This document shows positions 47,286 to 55,743 of a stretch of 64,000 nt of DNA, piece by piece. The DNA comes from Hyphomicrobiales bacterium (lineage in GTDB: Bacteria > Pseudomonadota > Alphaproteobacteria > Rhizobiales > Beijerinckiaceae), in assembly GCA_900473415.1 (NCBI GenBank), contig UCLR01000045.1, positions 208,282 to 272,281 on the forward strand, written 5' to 3'. The notes beneath the pieces were generated by a model. That model was not told where the DNA came from, ran no database searches, and was given only the letters and a program-made list of their open reading frames with translations. The stretch's first letter is position 1, and each line of letters starts with the position of its first letter. Both the position numbers and the translations under genes were made by a program.

Positions 47286-47888
47286 CTAGCGCGGCTGATG
47301 AGGGTTGCTCAGGCGAGGGATAATGCGGCCGGTTTGACTCATGTAGTCTCGGTATTCGCTTCCGAACGCTTCGCACATGAGCTTTTCTTCCTCGCTGACG
47401 CGAAAGAAGTAGAGCGTGCCAAAGCCGATGAGGCCGGCCGGCCCGGCAATCCAGTTCGGTAAAAGAAGCGCCTGGGCGATCGCCCAAAGCCAAAAAGCCG
47501 AGTACATCGGGTGGCGGACGTAAGTATAAATCCCGCTCGTTATCAATTTGTGGTTCTCGCGCAGATCCAGCGAGACGGACCAGTTCCGTCCCAGGGCGCG
47601 ATGCGTCAGATAGAACAGCAGCAATGCTGCGGCTGCGGCGACGGCTCCCGCCCAGGCGAGCGAGGGCTGGAACGGGTATTTCGCAAAACGGGGAAAGCCG
47701 GTGGCGACATAGATAAAAGGCAATATACCCAGGCCGGAGAGGGAAATACTGAGCAGAACGATTTCCTTGGTTCCTCGCGCCGAGCGCGAAACGGGCGTGC
47801 GGCGAGAGCGCCGTTCGTGGGGAATGCGGATGATGTACCAGCCGATCGCGAGAATCAGGTAGATCGCCTTCGCGACAGACAGGGTCAT
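47286..47888 (-). CDS. ICMT/PEMT-like membrane methyltransferase
   Basis: A 200-residue polytopic protein with four to five segments. The C-terminal half has the signature of isoprenylcysteine carboxyl methyltransferase-like and phospholipid methyltransferase-like proteins: GIYTYVRHPMYSAFWLWAIA, LYFFRVSEEEKLMCEAFGSE and YRDYMSQTGRIIP, with the S-adenosylmethionine-binding RHPMY and EE segments. The methylated substrate is unknown. The start overlaps the stop of the hydrolase-like gene upstream as ATGA, so the two are coupled. Confidence 0.85.
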   Translation of the reverse strand: MTLSVAKAIYLILAIGWYIIRIPHERRSRRTPVSRSARGTKEIVLLSISLSGLGILPFIYVATGFPRFAKYPFQPSLAWAGAVAAAAALLLFYLTHRALGRNWSVSLDLRENHKLITSGIYTYVRHPMYSAFWLWAIAQALLLPNWIAGPAGLIGFGTLYFFRVSEEEKLMCEAFGSEYRDYMSQTGRIIPRLSNPHQPR

Positions 47889-49105
47889 GGTTTGACCGCC
47901 GCGTTGAGCTCCCGCGGGAAGTCGGCCGATTCGATCAATCGACCATCTACGTCGAACATATCCATTACGCCTCGCTCTGCTCGCGCGATCCCCTCCGCCG
48001 AAATGGGCCCGCATGTCGCCATGAAGTAATCATACGGGGCTCGACGGTCATTGCCTCGGACAAATTGGCAATGCATCCTGTACCAGTTCCTTCGAATTCG
48101 CGGATAGCGCGCCGGCTTGATCATCCGCCGGATACTCACGTTGCGAACGACGGGAGAGCCGGTTGGCGGCAGTTTCAGAGATGCCAGCAACTCCGCGCCG
48201 AAAAAGTTCATGACGTCCGAGCGAGCCCGGTAATCCGCCCAGAATACCTGGGCATTGGTGCTCACGCGTCCGATCGCGGCGCGAAATTCACCCGCCGCGC
48301 GGTGCAGCCCAATCTTGAGAATGGAGGCGCCGACCGAAAGGAAGGCGATCTTCCGGCCTTCGCTCGATGATTCGCTTTGAATTTTCATCGCACGATCAAT
48401 GAGGTCGATCGCAAGCACGGCGCCCAGGCTGTGCCCAACGACGAGCGTCTCGTCGGCGGCTTCACTGCTGGGGGAGCGATTTATCTCGGCAGCGACACGC
48501 TGCAGGCGGTCAGCCAAGATATCATTGCCGTTCCGGATATAATCGCGTGCGAAAATCCAATCATCGATCAGCAATCCGAGATACAGCCAGCGATCGGCTG
48601 CATACAACAAGAGCCAGCCCGCGCCGAGAAAGGTCAGCGCCGAAACAAAATAACTTCCCTTGATTGCGAACGAAAACCAGGCCGCGCCAATGCATGTCGC
48701 GGCGATCATGAACAATATAAACAGCGGATAAATAAAGAACATGGCGTAGCGCCAGCTCGTCCGCAGGTATGCGCTCAGCGCTCCTGAAGCCAGGAAATCG
48801 CCAAAGGCCACGGCTCCGGGCGCCAGGCAGCTCCATGCGGGTCGTTCACCGGCGCTGGCTATGACATCGTCCCATCGGATGAGGTTCATCTCGGTCTCGG
48901 TGTGCCAGTTCGGGCCCGAGGCCGAGACCTGCCAAGTGGCGAGATCTGCGCCAACGATGAGTTCGGACACCGTCGTGCGCGCATCCCAGGTCTGCTCGAA
49001 GCGCCGCAGTTCCTTGGCAAAACGGTTGAACACCGCCGCTGGCGGCGCAGGATCGTAGCCACCGACATAGTACACTCGACGCCTGAGAACCCGCGTTTCG
49101 GTCAT
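47885..49105 (-). CDS. Membrane-associated alpha/beta-hydrolase-like protein
   Basis: A 406-residue protein with two to three membrane segments at about 118-142 and 150-180. LVVGHSLGAVLAIDLIDRAM at about 221-240 contains the nucleophile elbow GHSLG with Ser226, as in lipases and esterases; RVYYVGGYDPAP near the N-terminus may be the first strand and oxyanion region. The membrane segments stand between the first strand and the nucleophile, which is unusual. Substrate and family are unknown. It is coupled to the methyltransferase gene downstream. Confidence 0.7.
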   Translation of the reverse strand: MTETRVLRRRVYYVGGYDPAPPAAVFNRFAKELRRFEQTWDARTTVSELIVGADLATWQVSASGPNWHTETEMNLIRWDDVIASAGERPAWSCLAPGAVAFGDFLASGALSAYLRTSWRYAMFFIYPLFILFMIAATCIGAAWFSFAIKGSYFVSALTFLGAGWLLLYAADRWLYLGLLIDDWIFARDYIRNGNDILADRLQRVAAEINRSPSSEAADETLVVGHSLGAVLAIDLIDRAMKIQSESSSEGRKIAFLSVGASILKIGLHRAAGEFRAAIGRVSTNAQVFWADYRARSDVMNFFGAELLASLKLPPTGSPVVRNVSIRRMIKPARYPRIRRNWYRMHCQFVRGNDRRAPYDYFMATCGPISAEGIARAERGVMDMFDVDGRLIESADFPRELNAAVKP

Positions 49106-49235
49106 TCTTATTGTCTCGCGCAGCGCGTGATGATGCAGGTTCGTCCTATCGGAGAACAGGTGTCATTCCTCGAAATCAAAAGTCGGAACCCGTCTCACGT
49201 TAAGCGAGCCAGTCGCCGCGAAGGCGAGGGCACTT

Positions 49236-49994
49236 CTAATCATGTCGCCCCGCATTCACCTGGCTCAGTTGACGTGAAATTTTGTCGGCCGCCGCCAGGA
49301 CATGTTCCGCGAGCGCCGGAATGGCGTCCAGGGTCAATTGACTGGACGGCCCCGCTATGCCGATCGCCGCTTCGACCGTTTCGCCGGCGAATCTGACGGG
49401 CACCGCTATCGCGCATTCCACCCCGCGCTTCTCGTCGAGATGGATGGCGTATCCCCGCGAACGGATAAGCTCGAGTTCGGTCCGAAGCGCCTCGCTGCCG
49501 CGATCTGCCGCAGCCACCGTAGAAATGCTCCTTTCCACTTCGTCGATCACCTGAACGGGCTGGAATGCGAGAACGGCTTTTCCCAAGGCGCAGTCCTGAA
49601 CGGGCACTTTCGTGCCAATTTCGAATTCGGTCAGAGCGGATTCGGGCGCGTTTATTCCCGCAACCAAGACAATGTCCTTATCTGCGATCACGCCTGCGCA
49701 GACCGACTCGCGTGTCTCCATCGCAAGCTTCGAGAGATGGCGATCTGCCACCCGCTTAAAGTCTGTCGGGTTTTTCAGGCAAAATCCCAAACTCCATAGC
49801 TTTGGCGAAAGGGATATGCGTGAAGAGTTGGAGGAAGAGGAGATATATCGATTTGCTTCGAGGATCTTCAGCGTCTCTTGAATTGTTGATTCGTCGAAGC
49901 GCGTCTGAGAGCTTATCTGGTGTATCGTGCTGTGACGGCTGTTTCGAGCTAAGGCTTCAAGAACCGCCAATCCTTCTTCGAAAGATATGTTCAT
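49236..49994 (-). CDS. IclR-family transcriptional regulator
   Basis: A 252-residue one-component regulator. The N-terminal winged helix-turn-helix (about 1-60) has TIHQISSQTRFDESTIQETL, and the C-terminal effector domain (about 75-245) has CALGKAVLAFQPVQVIDEVE and RGVECAIAVPVRFAGETVEA. The ligand is unknown. The ATG at 49994 has GAGAG upstream; a TTG two codons before it is possible. It stands alone, without a catabolic operon next to it; GC content is lower than in the flanks. Confidence 0.9.
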   Translation of the reverse strand: MNISFEEGLAVLEALARNSRHSTIHQISSQTRFDESTIQETLKILEANRYISSSSNSSRISLSPKLWSLGFCLKNPTDFKRVADRHLSKLAMETRESVCAGVIADKDIVLVAGINAPESALTEFEIGTKVPVQDCALGKAVLAFQPVQVIDEVERSISTVAAADRGSEALRTELELIRSRGYAIHLDEKRGVECAIAVPVRFAGETVEAAIGIAGPSSQLTLDAIPALAEHVLAAADKISRQLSQVNAGRHD

Positions 49995-50262
49995 GGCCAA
50001 GCTCTCGCTCTTGCGACAGTTGAGGATTTAGGCCGCGCTTCGTCAGGGCGGCTCGCTCCATCCGATGTTCTCCACCTCGTTCGGCTAGATCCGCGATCTA
50101 CGTATCGTTGAGCGCGACAGGCAGGCAGTCGGATTGTGGTCCGGTCGGTTGCGCAGGGCCAGTGCAAATATTGCGGTTCCCCAACTTTGACCGCCCGTCG
50201 AAACCTGTGCGAAAGCGCGGGCGGGCGAAGGCGCGCGTACGCGAACCGCCTCGTTGTTCCAA

Positions 50263-51936
50263 TCAACGCTGACTGCGCGGCCCTAGATCATCGGGTGCGA
50301 CGCGGCCGAGGAGATGCGCCGCCGAGCGCCAGCAATGGCGCGCTATCCGGTCGAGCCGCCGGGCGGTCTCGATCCGGGCGATGGCATCGGCTGCGGTGAG
50401 CTTCCCCGGCGCGACGGAGGCAAGGGTCGCGGCCCGATGATCCCGCTGCAGCGCGTCGAGTTCCTTCGATGCGCTTTCGATCTCGGCCAGCGCCGCCTCG
50501 ATCTCGGGCGATACGCTCCAGCCGATCGCGGGGGCCTGGGCGCTGAAGGCGGCCTCGGACGTGATCGAGTCGCCGACGACCTGAGCCGCGCGCATCGCCT
50601 GCGTGCACAGCTCGACGGCGCGAAGATCATAGGCGGTTTCGGTTCCGTGTCGCGGGAACCCGCCATCCGCCACGACTTCGTTGAGACGGAGCGCGTGATC
50701 GAGCGCATGCACCGTGCTGGTCATGCGCAGCCGTTCGGCCTCCGTCTCGGGCGGCTCCTTCAGCTCGGAGAGGAAGTCCCGGACCTCCTCGAGCGCGGCG
50801 GCCGCCGGAGGGTTCTGCTCGGGCACGGCCGCGCCCATCAGCATGGCGGAAATCGAGGAGGCAGTGGTCGTGAGGGCGCCCGCCACGACGCGGCGGGCAG
50901 TCTCCACTGCGACCACGGGATTGGCGAGTGCGCTCGGATCCAGCGCAAGCTGAAGCGGCGTCTGCCGGGAGGGCAGGAGGCGCTCGACGACGCGGGTGAA
51001 CCATTGGGTCGCCGGCAGCAGGACCGCGACGCCGACGACGTTATAGGCGGTGTGATAGGCGGCAAGCAGGGTCATGCCGTCGATAGAGGCCGTCAGGCTC
51101 TTCATGAACGCGGCCGTGAGCGGAAAGGTGACGATCGCGATCAGGGCCGCGATGACCTTGAACAACACATAGGCGAGGGCGAGGCGCTTGGCCGTCGTGC
51201 TGGCGCCGATGGCCGCGAGCGCAGAACTCGTGGCCGTCCCGATATTCTGGCCGATGATGAGCGCCGCGCCCTGCTCCAGGTTCACCGCCCCGGCATAGAA
51301 GGCGGAAATGGTGACGGCGATGGCGGCCGTAGAGGATTGCATCACCGCCGTCATTGCGAGGCCAACGACGATCAGCGTCATCAGGCCGACCGAGCCTGCA
51401 AGCCAGCTGACGCCCGGCGAGCCGAGCACGGCGGGCAGGTCGGAAGGGTGCAGGCTCTCGGCGAGGCCGCCCATGCCCTGCTGGAGCGTTGTCAGCCCGT
51501 AGAGAACCAGCGCGAAGCCTGCCAACGCGCTCCCGGCTGCCGCGATCCGCCCGGTGCCCAGCAGCTTGGCCAGCGCGCCGATGAAGATCATCGGCAGCGC
51601 ATAGGCCGAGAGCGAGACGCGCACCCCGATCAGCGCCACGAGCCAGCCTGTGCCGGTGGTGCCGACATTGGCGCCGAAGACGAGGCCGAGCCCCTGTGGG
51701 AAGGTGAGCAGCCCGGCGCTGACGAGGCCGATCGTCGTCATGGTCACCGCGCTCGACGATTGCACCAGCAGCGTGACGATCGCGCCCCAGAGGGCGCCGG
51801 AAACCGGCGTGGCCGCCGCCTTGCCGAGGACGGTGCGCAAGGCGGATCCGGCCATCGCCTTCAGCCCGTCGGTCATGATGGTCATGCCGAGCAGGAACAG
51901 CCCGACGCCGCCGAGAGTAGCAATCGCTGTCGACAT
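50263..51936 (-). CDS. Na/Pi cotransporter family protein with PhoU-like domain
   Basis: A 557-residue inner-membrane protein that probably couples phosphate uptake or export to sodium. It has an inverted duplication of PF02690 with the QSSSA motif at 59-63 and a second copy, VMQSSTAAIAV, near 199-209. About nine segments end near residue 310. The C-terminal 240 residues are PhoU-like helices with EVRDFLSELKEPPETEAERL. It is common in alphaproteobacteria. No Pho box is obvious in the upstream 185 bases. Confidence 0.9.
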   Translation of the reverse strand: MSTAIATLGGVGLFLLGMTIMTDGLKAMAGSALRTVLGKAAATPVSGALWGAIVTLLVQSSSAVTMTTIGLVSAGLLTFPQGLGLVFGANVGTTGTGWLVALIGVRVSLSAYALPMIFIGALAKLLGTGRIAAAGSALAGFALVLYGLTTLQQGMGGLAESLHPSDLPAVLGSPGVSWLAGSVGLMTLIVVGLAMTAVMQSSTAAIAVTISAFYAGAVNLEQGAALIIGQNIGTATSSALAAIGASTTAKRLALAYVLFKVIAALIAIVTFPLTAAFMKSLTASIDGMTLLAAYHTAYNVVGVAVLLPATQWFTRVVERLLPSRQTPLQLALDPSALANPVVAVETARRVVAGALTTTASSISAMLMGAAVPEQNPPAAAALEEVRDFLSELKEPPETEAERLRMTSTVHALDHALRLNEVVADGGFPRHGTETAYDLRAVELCTQAMRAAQVVGDSITSEAAFSAQAPAIGWSVSPEIEAALAEIESASKELDALQRDHRAATLASVAPGKLTAADAIARIETARRLDRIARHCWRSAAHLLGRVAPDDLGPRSQR

Positions 51937-52064
51937 GCACGCCTCGTCCGCCTGCTCCCGGGCGTCCGAGTCATAGCGTCAGCCGCGGCAAGCCGAAAGC
52001 CCGCCTGCTCGGTGCCGGCGGCAGCGCGGACAGGCTGCTTCCCGGACGCGGACCTCAAAGCATG

Positions 52065-52091
52065 AAGGCCCCGCACCAGGTGCGAGGCCTT
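52065..52091 (-). terminator. Terminator hairpin after dksA
   Basis: AAGGCC...GGCCTT (52065-52091) with an inner CGCAC/GTGCG stem forms a long hairpin about 30 bases after the dksA stop. Confidence 0.6.
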
Positions 52092-52120
52092 CGGAAGAAC
52101 GGCGAAGCTGGTTCCGTCTC

Positions 52121-52543
52121 TTAGTCGTCCCGGAACACGCGCTCGTTGCGCTCATGACGCTCTTGGGCTTCGAGCGAAAGCGTAGCAATCGGGCGGGCTT
52201 CAAGGCGCTTCAGAGAGATCGGTTCGCCGGTTTCCTCGCAGTAGCCGTAGGAACCGTCGTCGATCCGGGAGACGGCGGCGTCGATCTTGGCGATCAGCTT
52301 GCGCTGCCGGTCGCGGGCCCGGAGTTCGATGGCGCGGTCGGTCTCGGAGGAAGCCCGGTCGGCGATGTCAGGGTGATTCTCGCTCTCGCTCTGGAGGGTG
52401 GCGAGGGTTTCCTTCGCCTCCTTCAGGATCTCGTCCTTCCAGGCGAGGAGCTTGCTGCGGAAATATTCGCGCTGACGGTCGTTCATGAACGGCTCGTCAT
52501 CGGTCGGCTTGTAGTCGGCGTCGAGGATGATCTGCTTCGACAT
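52121..52543 (-). CDS. dksA: DksA-family RNA polymerase regulator, single-cysteine type
   Basis: A 140-residue coiled-coil protein that enters the RNA polymerase secondary channel and, with ppGpp, tunes promoters. The coiled-coil tip has DIADRASSETDRAIELRARD with the catalytic Asp and Ala. The zinc-finger region reads C102-x2-T105-x17-S123-x2-A126, so only one of four Cys remains (YCEETGEP and LSLEAQE). Such Cys-poor DksA proteins occur in alphaproteobacteria, where the protein functions without zinc. The gene is single, and its terminator is at 52065-52091. Confidence 0.93.
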   Translation of the reverse strand: MSKQIILDADYKPTDDEPFMNDRQREYFRSKLLAWKDEILKEAKETLATLQSESENHPDIADRASSETDRAIELRARDRQRKLIAKIDAAVSRIDDGSYGYCEETGEPISLKRLEARPIATLSLEAQERHERNERVFRDD

Positions 52544-52724
52544 GGGCGCTCTCTACGTTGTCCGCTCACGCGCCCACCGGCTGTGCCGCGGGAGGGTGAG
52601 CCGATTTGGCGCCCTTATAGCGATCCGCATCAAGCGGAACAATCGCTTCCGACAGGGCTTCAACCGCTTCTTGCAAAAGACGGTCCCGAGGGCGGCTTTT
52701 GGCCGCTTTTGGGTTGATTCCGCC

Positions 52725-53756
52725 TCACTCGGCGCTCCGGATGGCCTTGGCAATGTCCGCCTCGAGCAGGCGGGCAATGGGCTGACGATAATGTGTATGG
52801 TCGAAGAACAGCTCCGAATCGCGCAACTCGGCCCTGTCGAGGCGCCAGTTCAGCAGGGCTGTATGAGGTCTGCGGGCCGCGAGATCCGCGTAGGCGCTCA
52901 GGCACGCGGCTTCGGCCGCGGCCGCTGGCGTACCGGGCTTCGGCATGGCGGAGACGTACATCGGCGGGCGGACGAGGACGAGCTTGGTCTGCGCCGGGGC
53001 GGATTTCATCAGCGCCTCGAGCGCGGTCGCGGCCGGGAAGGGGCCGTCGACATTGCCGCCGCCTGATTCGATTGGCTTCTCCAACTTCTCGCGCAGATCC
53101 GGGCGGGTGGCATAGCCCTGGTCGCGATAGCCTGCCTCGTAGTCCCAGTAGCCGTCAGGCCGGGCGCGCTCGGCCCTGGACGAGGCGAGATAGGTGATCC
53201 GGCGGGGGATCTCCTCCAGCAGGTCGTAGCGCATCAGCTTGCCGAGATATTCCGGCAGGCTGCGGCTGAGCAGCCAGAAGGGGAAGGGCTTGTCGTTGGG
53301 CAGGGACGGGTCCGGCGTGCACCAGAAATCATCGACGCCGACGACGATCGCCTGCGGGGGCACCGCGCGGTGGTGGCGCAGGAACCAGTCGATCGTCAGC
53401 AGCGTCTCCTTCGGCCGCGTCGCGGGCGCGATCAGCGAGACGAAGGGGACGCCGGTTCTCGCCTTCAGCTCCTCGGGCGAGATGAGCTGGATATGCGAGT
53501 TGCCGAAGATCGCGCCGGTGAATTGCGGGTCGCGCCCGCGGCTCGCCAGCGCGGTGCGGGGCCCTTGCGGACGCACACCTTCCCGGAGCTTCAGTGGAGA
53601 GCGGCCGGAATCATAGGGGTCGAGCAGATAGGCCGCGGTGATGAAGGCGGCCGAGAACAGCGCCGCCGCCGCCAGCAGCGTCGTCGTGAAGCCCTTCCAG
53701 CCCGCGCTGTCGGCGGGCTTGCCGGCCGGCTCAGAACTGGAAGTAGATGAACTCAT
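52725..53756 (-). CDS. SGNH-like exported protein, partner of MBOAT
   Basis: A 343-residue protein with one N-terminal membrane helix (about 25-45). GAIFGNSHIQLISPEELKAR carries a GNSH motif like the serine block of AlgJ/AlgX-type SGNH proteins (Ser in the N-S-H context), and DSELFFDHTHYRQP near the C-terminus holds the Asp and His block. It is probably a periplasmic acyl-handling or acetylesterase-like partner of the MBOAT enzyme. Its start overlaps the upstream MBOAT gene by 26 bases, showing a joint unit. Confidence 0.8.
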   Translation of the reverse strand: MSSSTSSSEPAGKPADSAGWKGFTTTLLAAAALFSAAFITAAYLLDPYDSGRSPLKLREGVRPQGPRTALASRGRDPQFTGAIFGNSHIQLISPEELKARTGVPFVSLIAPATRPKETLLTIDWFLRHHRAVPPQAIVVGVDDFWCTPDPSLPNDKPFPFWLLSRSLPEYLGKLMRYDLLEEIPRRITYLASSRAERARPDGYWDYEAGYRDQGYATRPDLREKLEKPIESGGGNVDGPFPAATALEALMKSAPAQTKLVLVRPPMYVSAMPKPGTPAAAAEAACLSAYADLAARRPHTALLNWRLDRAELRDSELFFDHTHYRQPIARLLEADIAKAIRSAE

Positions 53757-55104
53757 AGTTCGCGTCTTCGCCGATCTTGAGCAGGATGATGACGAACAGC
53801 AGGCCGGCCAACACGGCGATCCAGCGCGCCGGCGGCAGCTTGTGTACGAGGTTCCAGGCGGTCGGGCCGATGGTGGCGAAGGCGACCGCCGGCAGGAGCG
53901 CTCGCCATTTGAAGCCGCCGCCGATCGGTCCGAGGCCGAAAAGGCCCTTGTAGACCGCGAGCGCGGCCTCGAAATTCGTGGCGCGGAACAGCACCCAGCA
54001 GAGCATCACGAAGAGGAAGGTCAGGAGCCAGCCGAGCGGGGCGGGCATCGGCCAGCCGGCGCGGCGCCAGAACAGGGCAACGATCAGCGCCAGCCCATGG
54101 GCGACGCCCCAGGCGACGAAGGTCAGGCCCGCGCCGTGCCAGAGCCCGCCGAGCGCCATGGTGGCGAACAGCGCCCAGACCTGGGTGGGCAGACCGCTGC
54201 GCGAGCCGCCGAGCGGGATGTAGAGATAGTCGCGCAGGAAGCGCGACAGCGTCATGTGCCAGCGCCGCCAGAAATCCTGGATCGAGAGCGAGCGATAGGG
54301 CACCTCGAAGTTCTGCGGCAGCACGATGCCGAACAGCAGCGCAAGGCCCAGCGCCATGTCGGTGTAGCCGGAGAAGTCGAAATAGATCTGGAAGGTGAAG
54401 GCGAGCGTTCCCTGCCAGGCCTCGGCCATGCTGATGACCTTGCCGGCCGCCGCTGCGGCGAAGACCGGATTGGCGTATTCCGCCAGCGGATCGCCGATCA
54501 GCACCTTCTTGGCGAGGCCGGCTGTCAGCAGCAGCAGGCCGCGCGCGAAGCGCTCGGCCGCGTCGGGGCGCTGATAGGGCCGCTCCTCGAGCTGGTGCAT
54601 GATTTCGCGCCAGCGCACGAGCGGGCCGGCGAGCACCTGCGGGAAGAAGGCGATGTAGAGCGCGTAACGGACGAGATCGTAGCGCGGCGCCTGCCCGCGC
54701 CGCAGATCCGTCAGGTACATGATGTGGTGGAAGGTGAAGAACGAGATGCCGAGTGGCAGCGCAATGTCGAATTTCGGCGCCGGGAGGCCCGGGATCATCC
54801 CGGCGAGATCGGCGAAGAAGTTGAAGTACTTGAACACCGCCAGCACGGCGAGGTTCATGACGATCGCCAGTGAGATCAGCCCGCTGGCCTTGGTCTTCTG
54901 GAAGGCCTCCGCGATCAGCCAGTTCAGCCCGATGGACAGCGCGAGCAGCGGCAGGAAGCGCCAGTCCCACCAGCCATAGAAGGCGAAGGACAGCGCGACC
55001 AGCACCGGCAGCCGCAGGTTCGGCGCGAAGCGTTCAGCCAGCCAGTGCAGGCCGAGCGCCAGCGGCAGGAAGGCGAGCAGGAAGACGAAGGAGTTGAAGA
55101 GCAT
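53731..55104 (-). CDS. MBOAT O-acyltransferase (AlgI/DltB-like)
   Basis: A 457-residue polytopic inner-membrane enzyme with about eleven segments that moves acetyl groups to the periplasm for polysaccharide O-acylation. Marks are LPLGISFFTFHHIMYLTDLR, YRSLSIQDFWRRWHMTLSRF and the catalytic-His region MALGGLWHGAGLTFVAWG. It is first of a two-gene unit with the SGNH-like protein. The glycan acceptor is unknown; alginate genes are not nearby. Confidence 0.93.
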   Translation of the reverse strand: MLFNSFVFLLAFLPLALGLHWLAERFAPNLRLPVLVALSFAFYGWWDWRFLPLLALSIGLNWLIAEAFQKTKASGLISLAIVMNLAVLAVFKYFNFFADLAGMIPGLPAPKFDIALPLGISFFTFHHIMYLTDLRRGQAPRYDLVRYALYIAFFPQVLAGPLVRWREIMHQLEERPYQRPDAAERFARGLLLLTAGLAKKVLIGDPLAEYANPVFAAAAAGKVISMAEAWQGTLAFTFQIYFDFSGYTDMALGLALLFGIVLPQNFEVPYRSLSIQDFWRRWHMTLSRFLRDYLYIPLGGSRSGLPTQVWALFATMALGGLWHGAGLTFVAWGVAHGLALIVALFWRRAGWPMPAPLGWLLTFLFVMLCWVLFRATNFEAALAVYKGLFGLGPIGGGFKWRALLPAVAFATIGPTAWNLVHKLPPARWIAVLAGLLFVIILLKIGEDANYEFIYFQF

Positions 55105-55221
55105 CTGAGGCGGGCAACTTTCGGGATGGCTGCCGCCTTAGCGGATTATGCCGCCCGAGTCATGCCGATGCGGATCCTATTGTGGCTTGCAAAATGATAG
55201 TGACTGGCTTACCGGTGCGCC

Positions 55222-55734
55222 ATGCAATTGAAACCCGGTGCGCTGCCCGAATGTCCCTGTGCCGCCACGGTCGAAACCGTCGGCGAGTGGTGGAGCATTC
55301 TGATCCTGCGCGATGCCATGCTGGGCTTCACGCGCTTCGACCAGTTCCAGCGCAGCCTCGGAATCGCGCCGAACATGCTGGCGCGGCGGCTCAAGCATCT
55401 CAGTGCCACTGGGATCTTTGAGCGGCGCCTCTACAGCACGCGCCCGGCCCGCTACGAATATCTGCTGACCGAGAAGGGGCGCGACTTCTTCCCCGTCATC
55501 GCTGCGATGGTGGCTTGGGGGAATCGGTACCTCGCCGCCGACGGTCCCGCGCTGCTGCTGGCGGATCGGGCGTCGGGGCGGGCGCTCGATCCACTTCTGG
55601 TCGATTCGGCGAGCCTGCAGCCCATCGATGCCGACACGGCGATGGCCGTGGCCGGCCCGCGGGCAAGTTCACAGATGCGTCAGAGGCTGGCGACGGTCGC
55701 CGCCCTGCGCTCGAAGTCCTCTCCAGTCGAATAG
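55222..55734 (+). CDS. HxlR-family transcriptional regulator
   Basis: A 170-residue winged-helix regulator. The family core is ALPECPCAATVETVGEWWSI with two cysteines at the N-terminus, then RDAMLGFTRFDQFQRSLGIA and RRLYSTRPARYEYLLTEKGR. HxlR proteins often respond to aldehydes, quinones or redox state through such a Cys; that is inference here. The C-terminal 60 residues are an extension. It lies 9 bases before fabF, so it probably controls its own unit. Confidence 0.9.
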   Translation: MQLKPGALPECPCAATVETVGEWWSILILRDAMLGFTRFDQFQRSLGIAPNMLARRLKHLSATGIFERRLYSTRPARYEYLLTEKGRDFFPVIAAMVAWGNRYLAADGPALLLADRASGRALDPLLVDSASLQPIDADTAMAVAGPRASSQMRQRLATVAALRSKSSPVE

Positions 55735-55743
55735 GTAGGCACC

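Noticed and set aside
50001-50262. Short frames on both strands between the IclR and Na/Pi genes
   Set aside because: Both frames lack a ribosome site and conserved-looking composition; the stretch is probably only promoter and 3' DNA.
53638-54873. A 411-codon plus-strand frame over MBOAT
   Set aside because: It is antisense to an unmistakable MBOAT gene and is a composition artefact rich in Glu, Arg and Gly.
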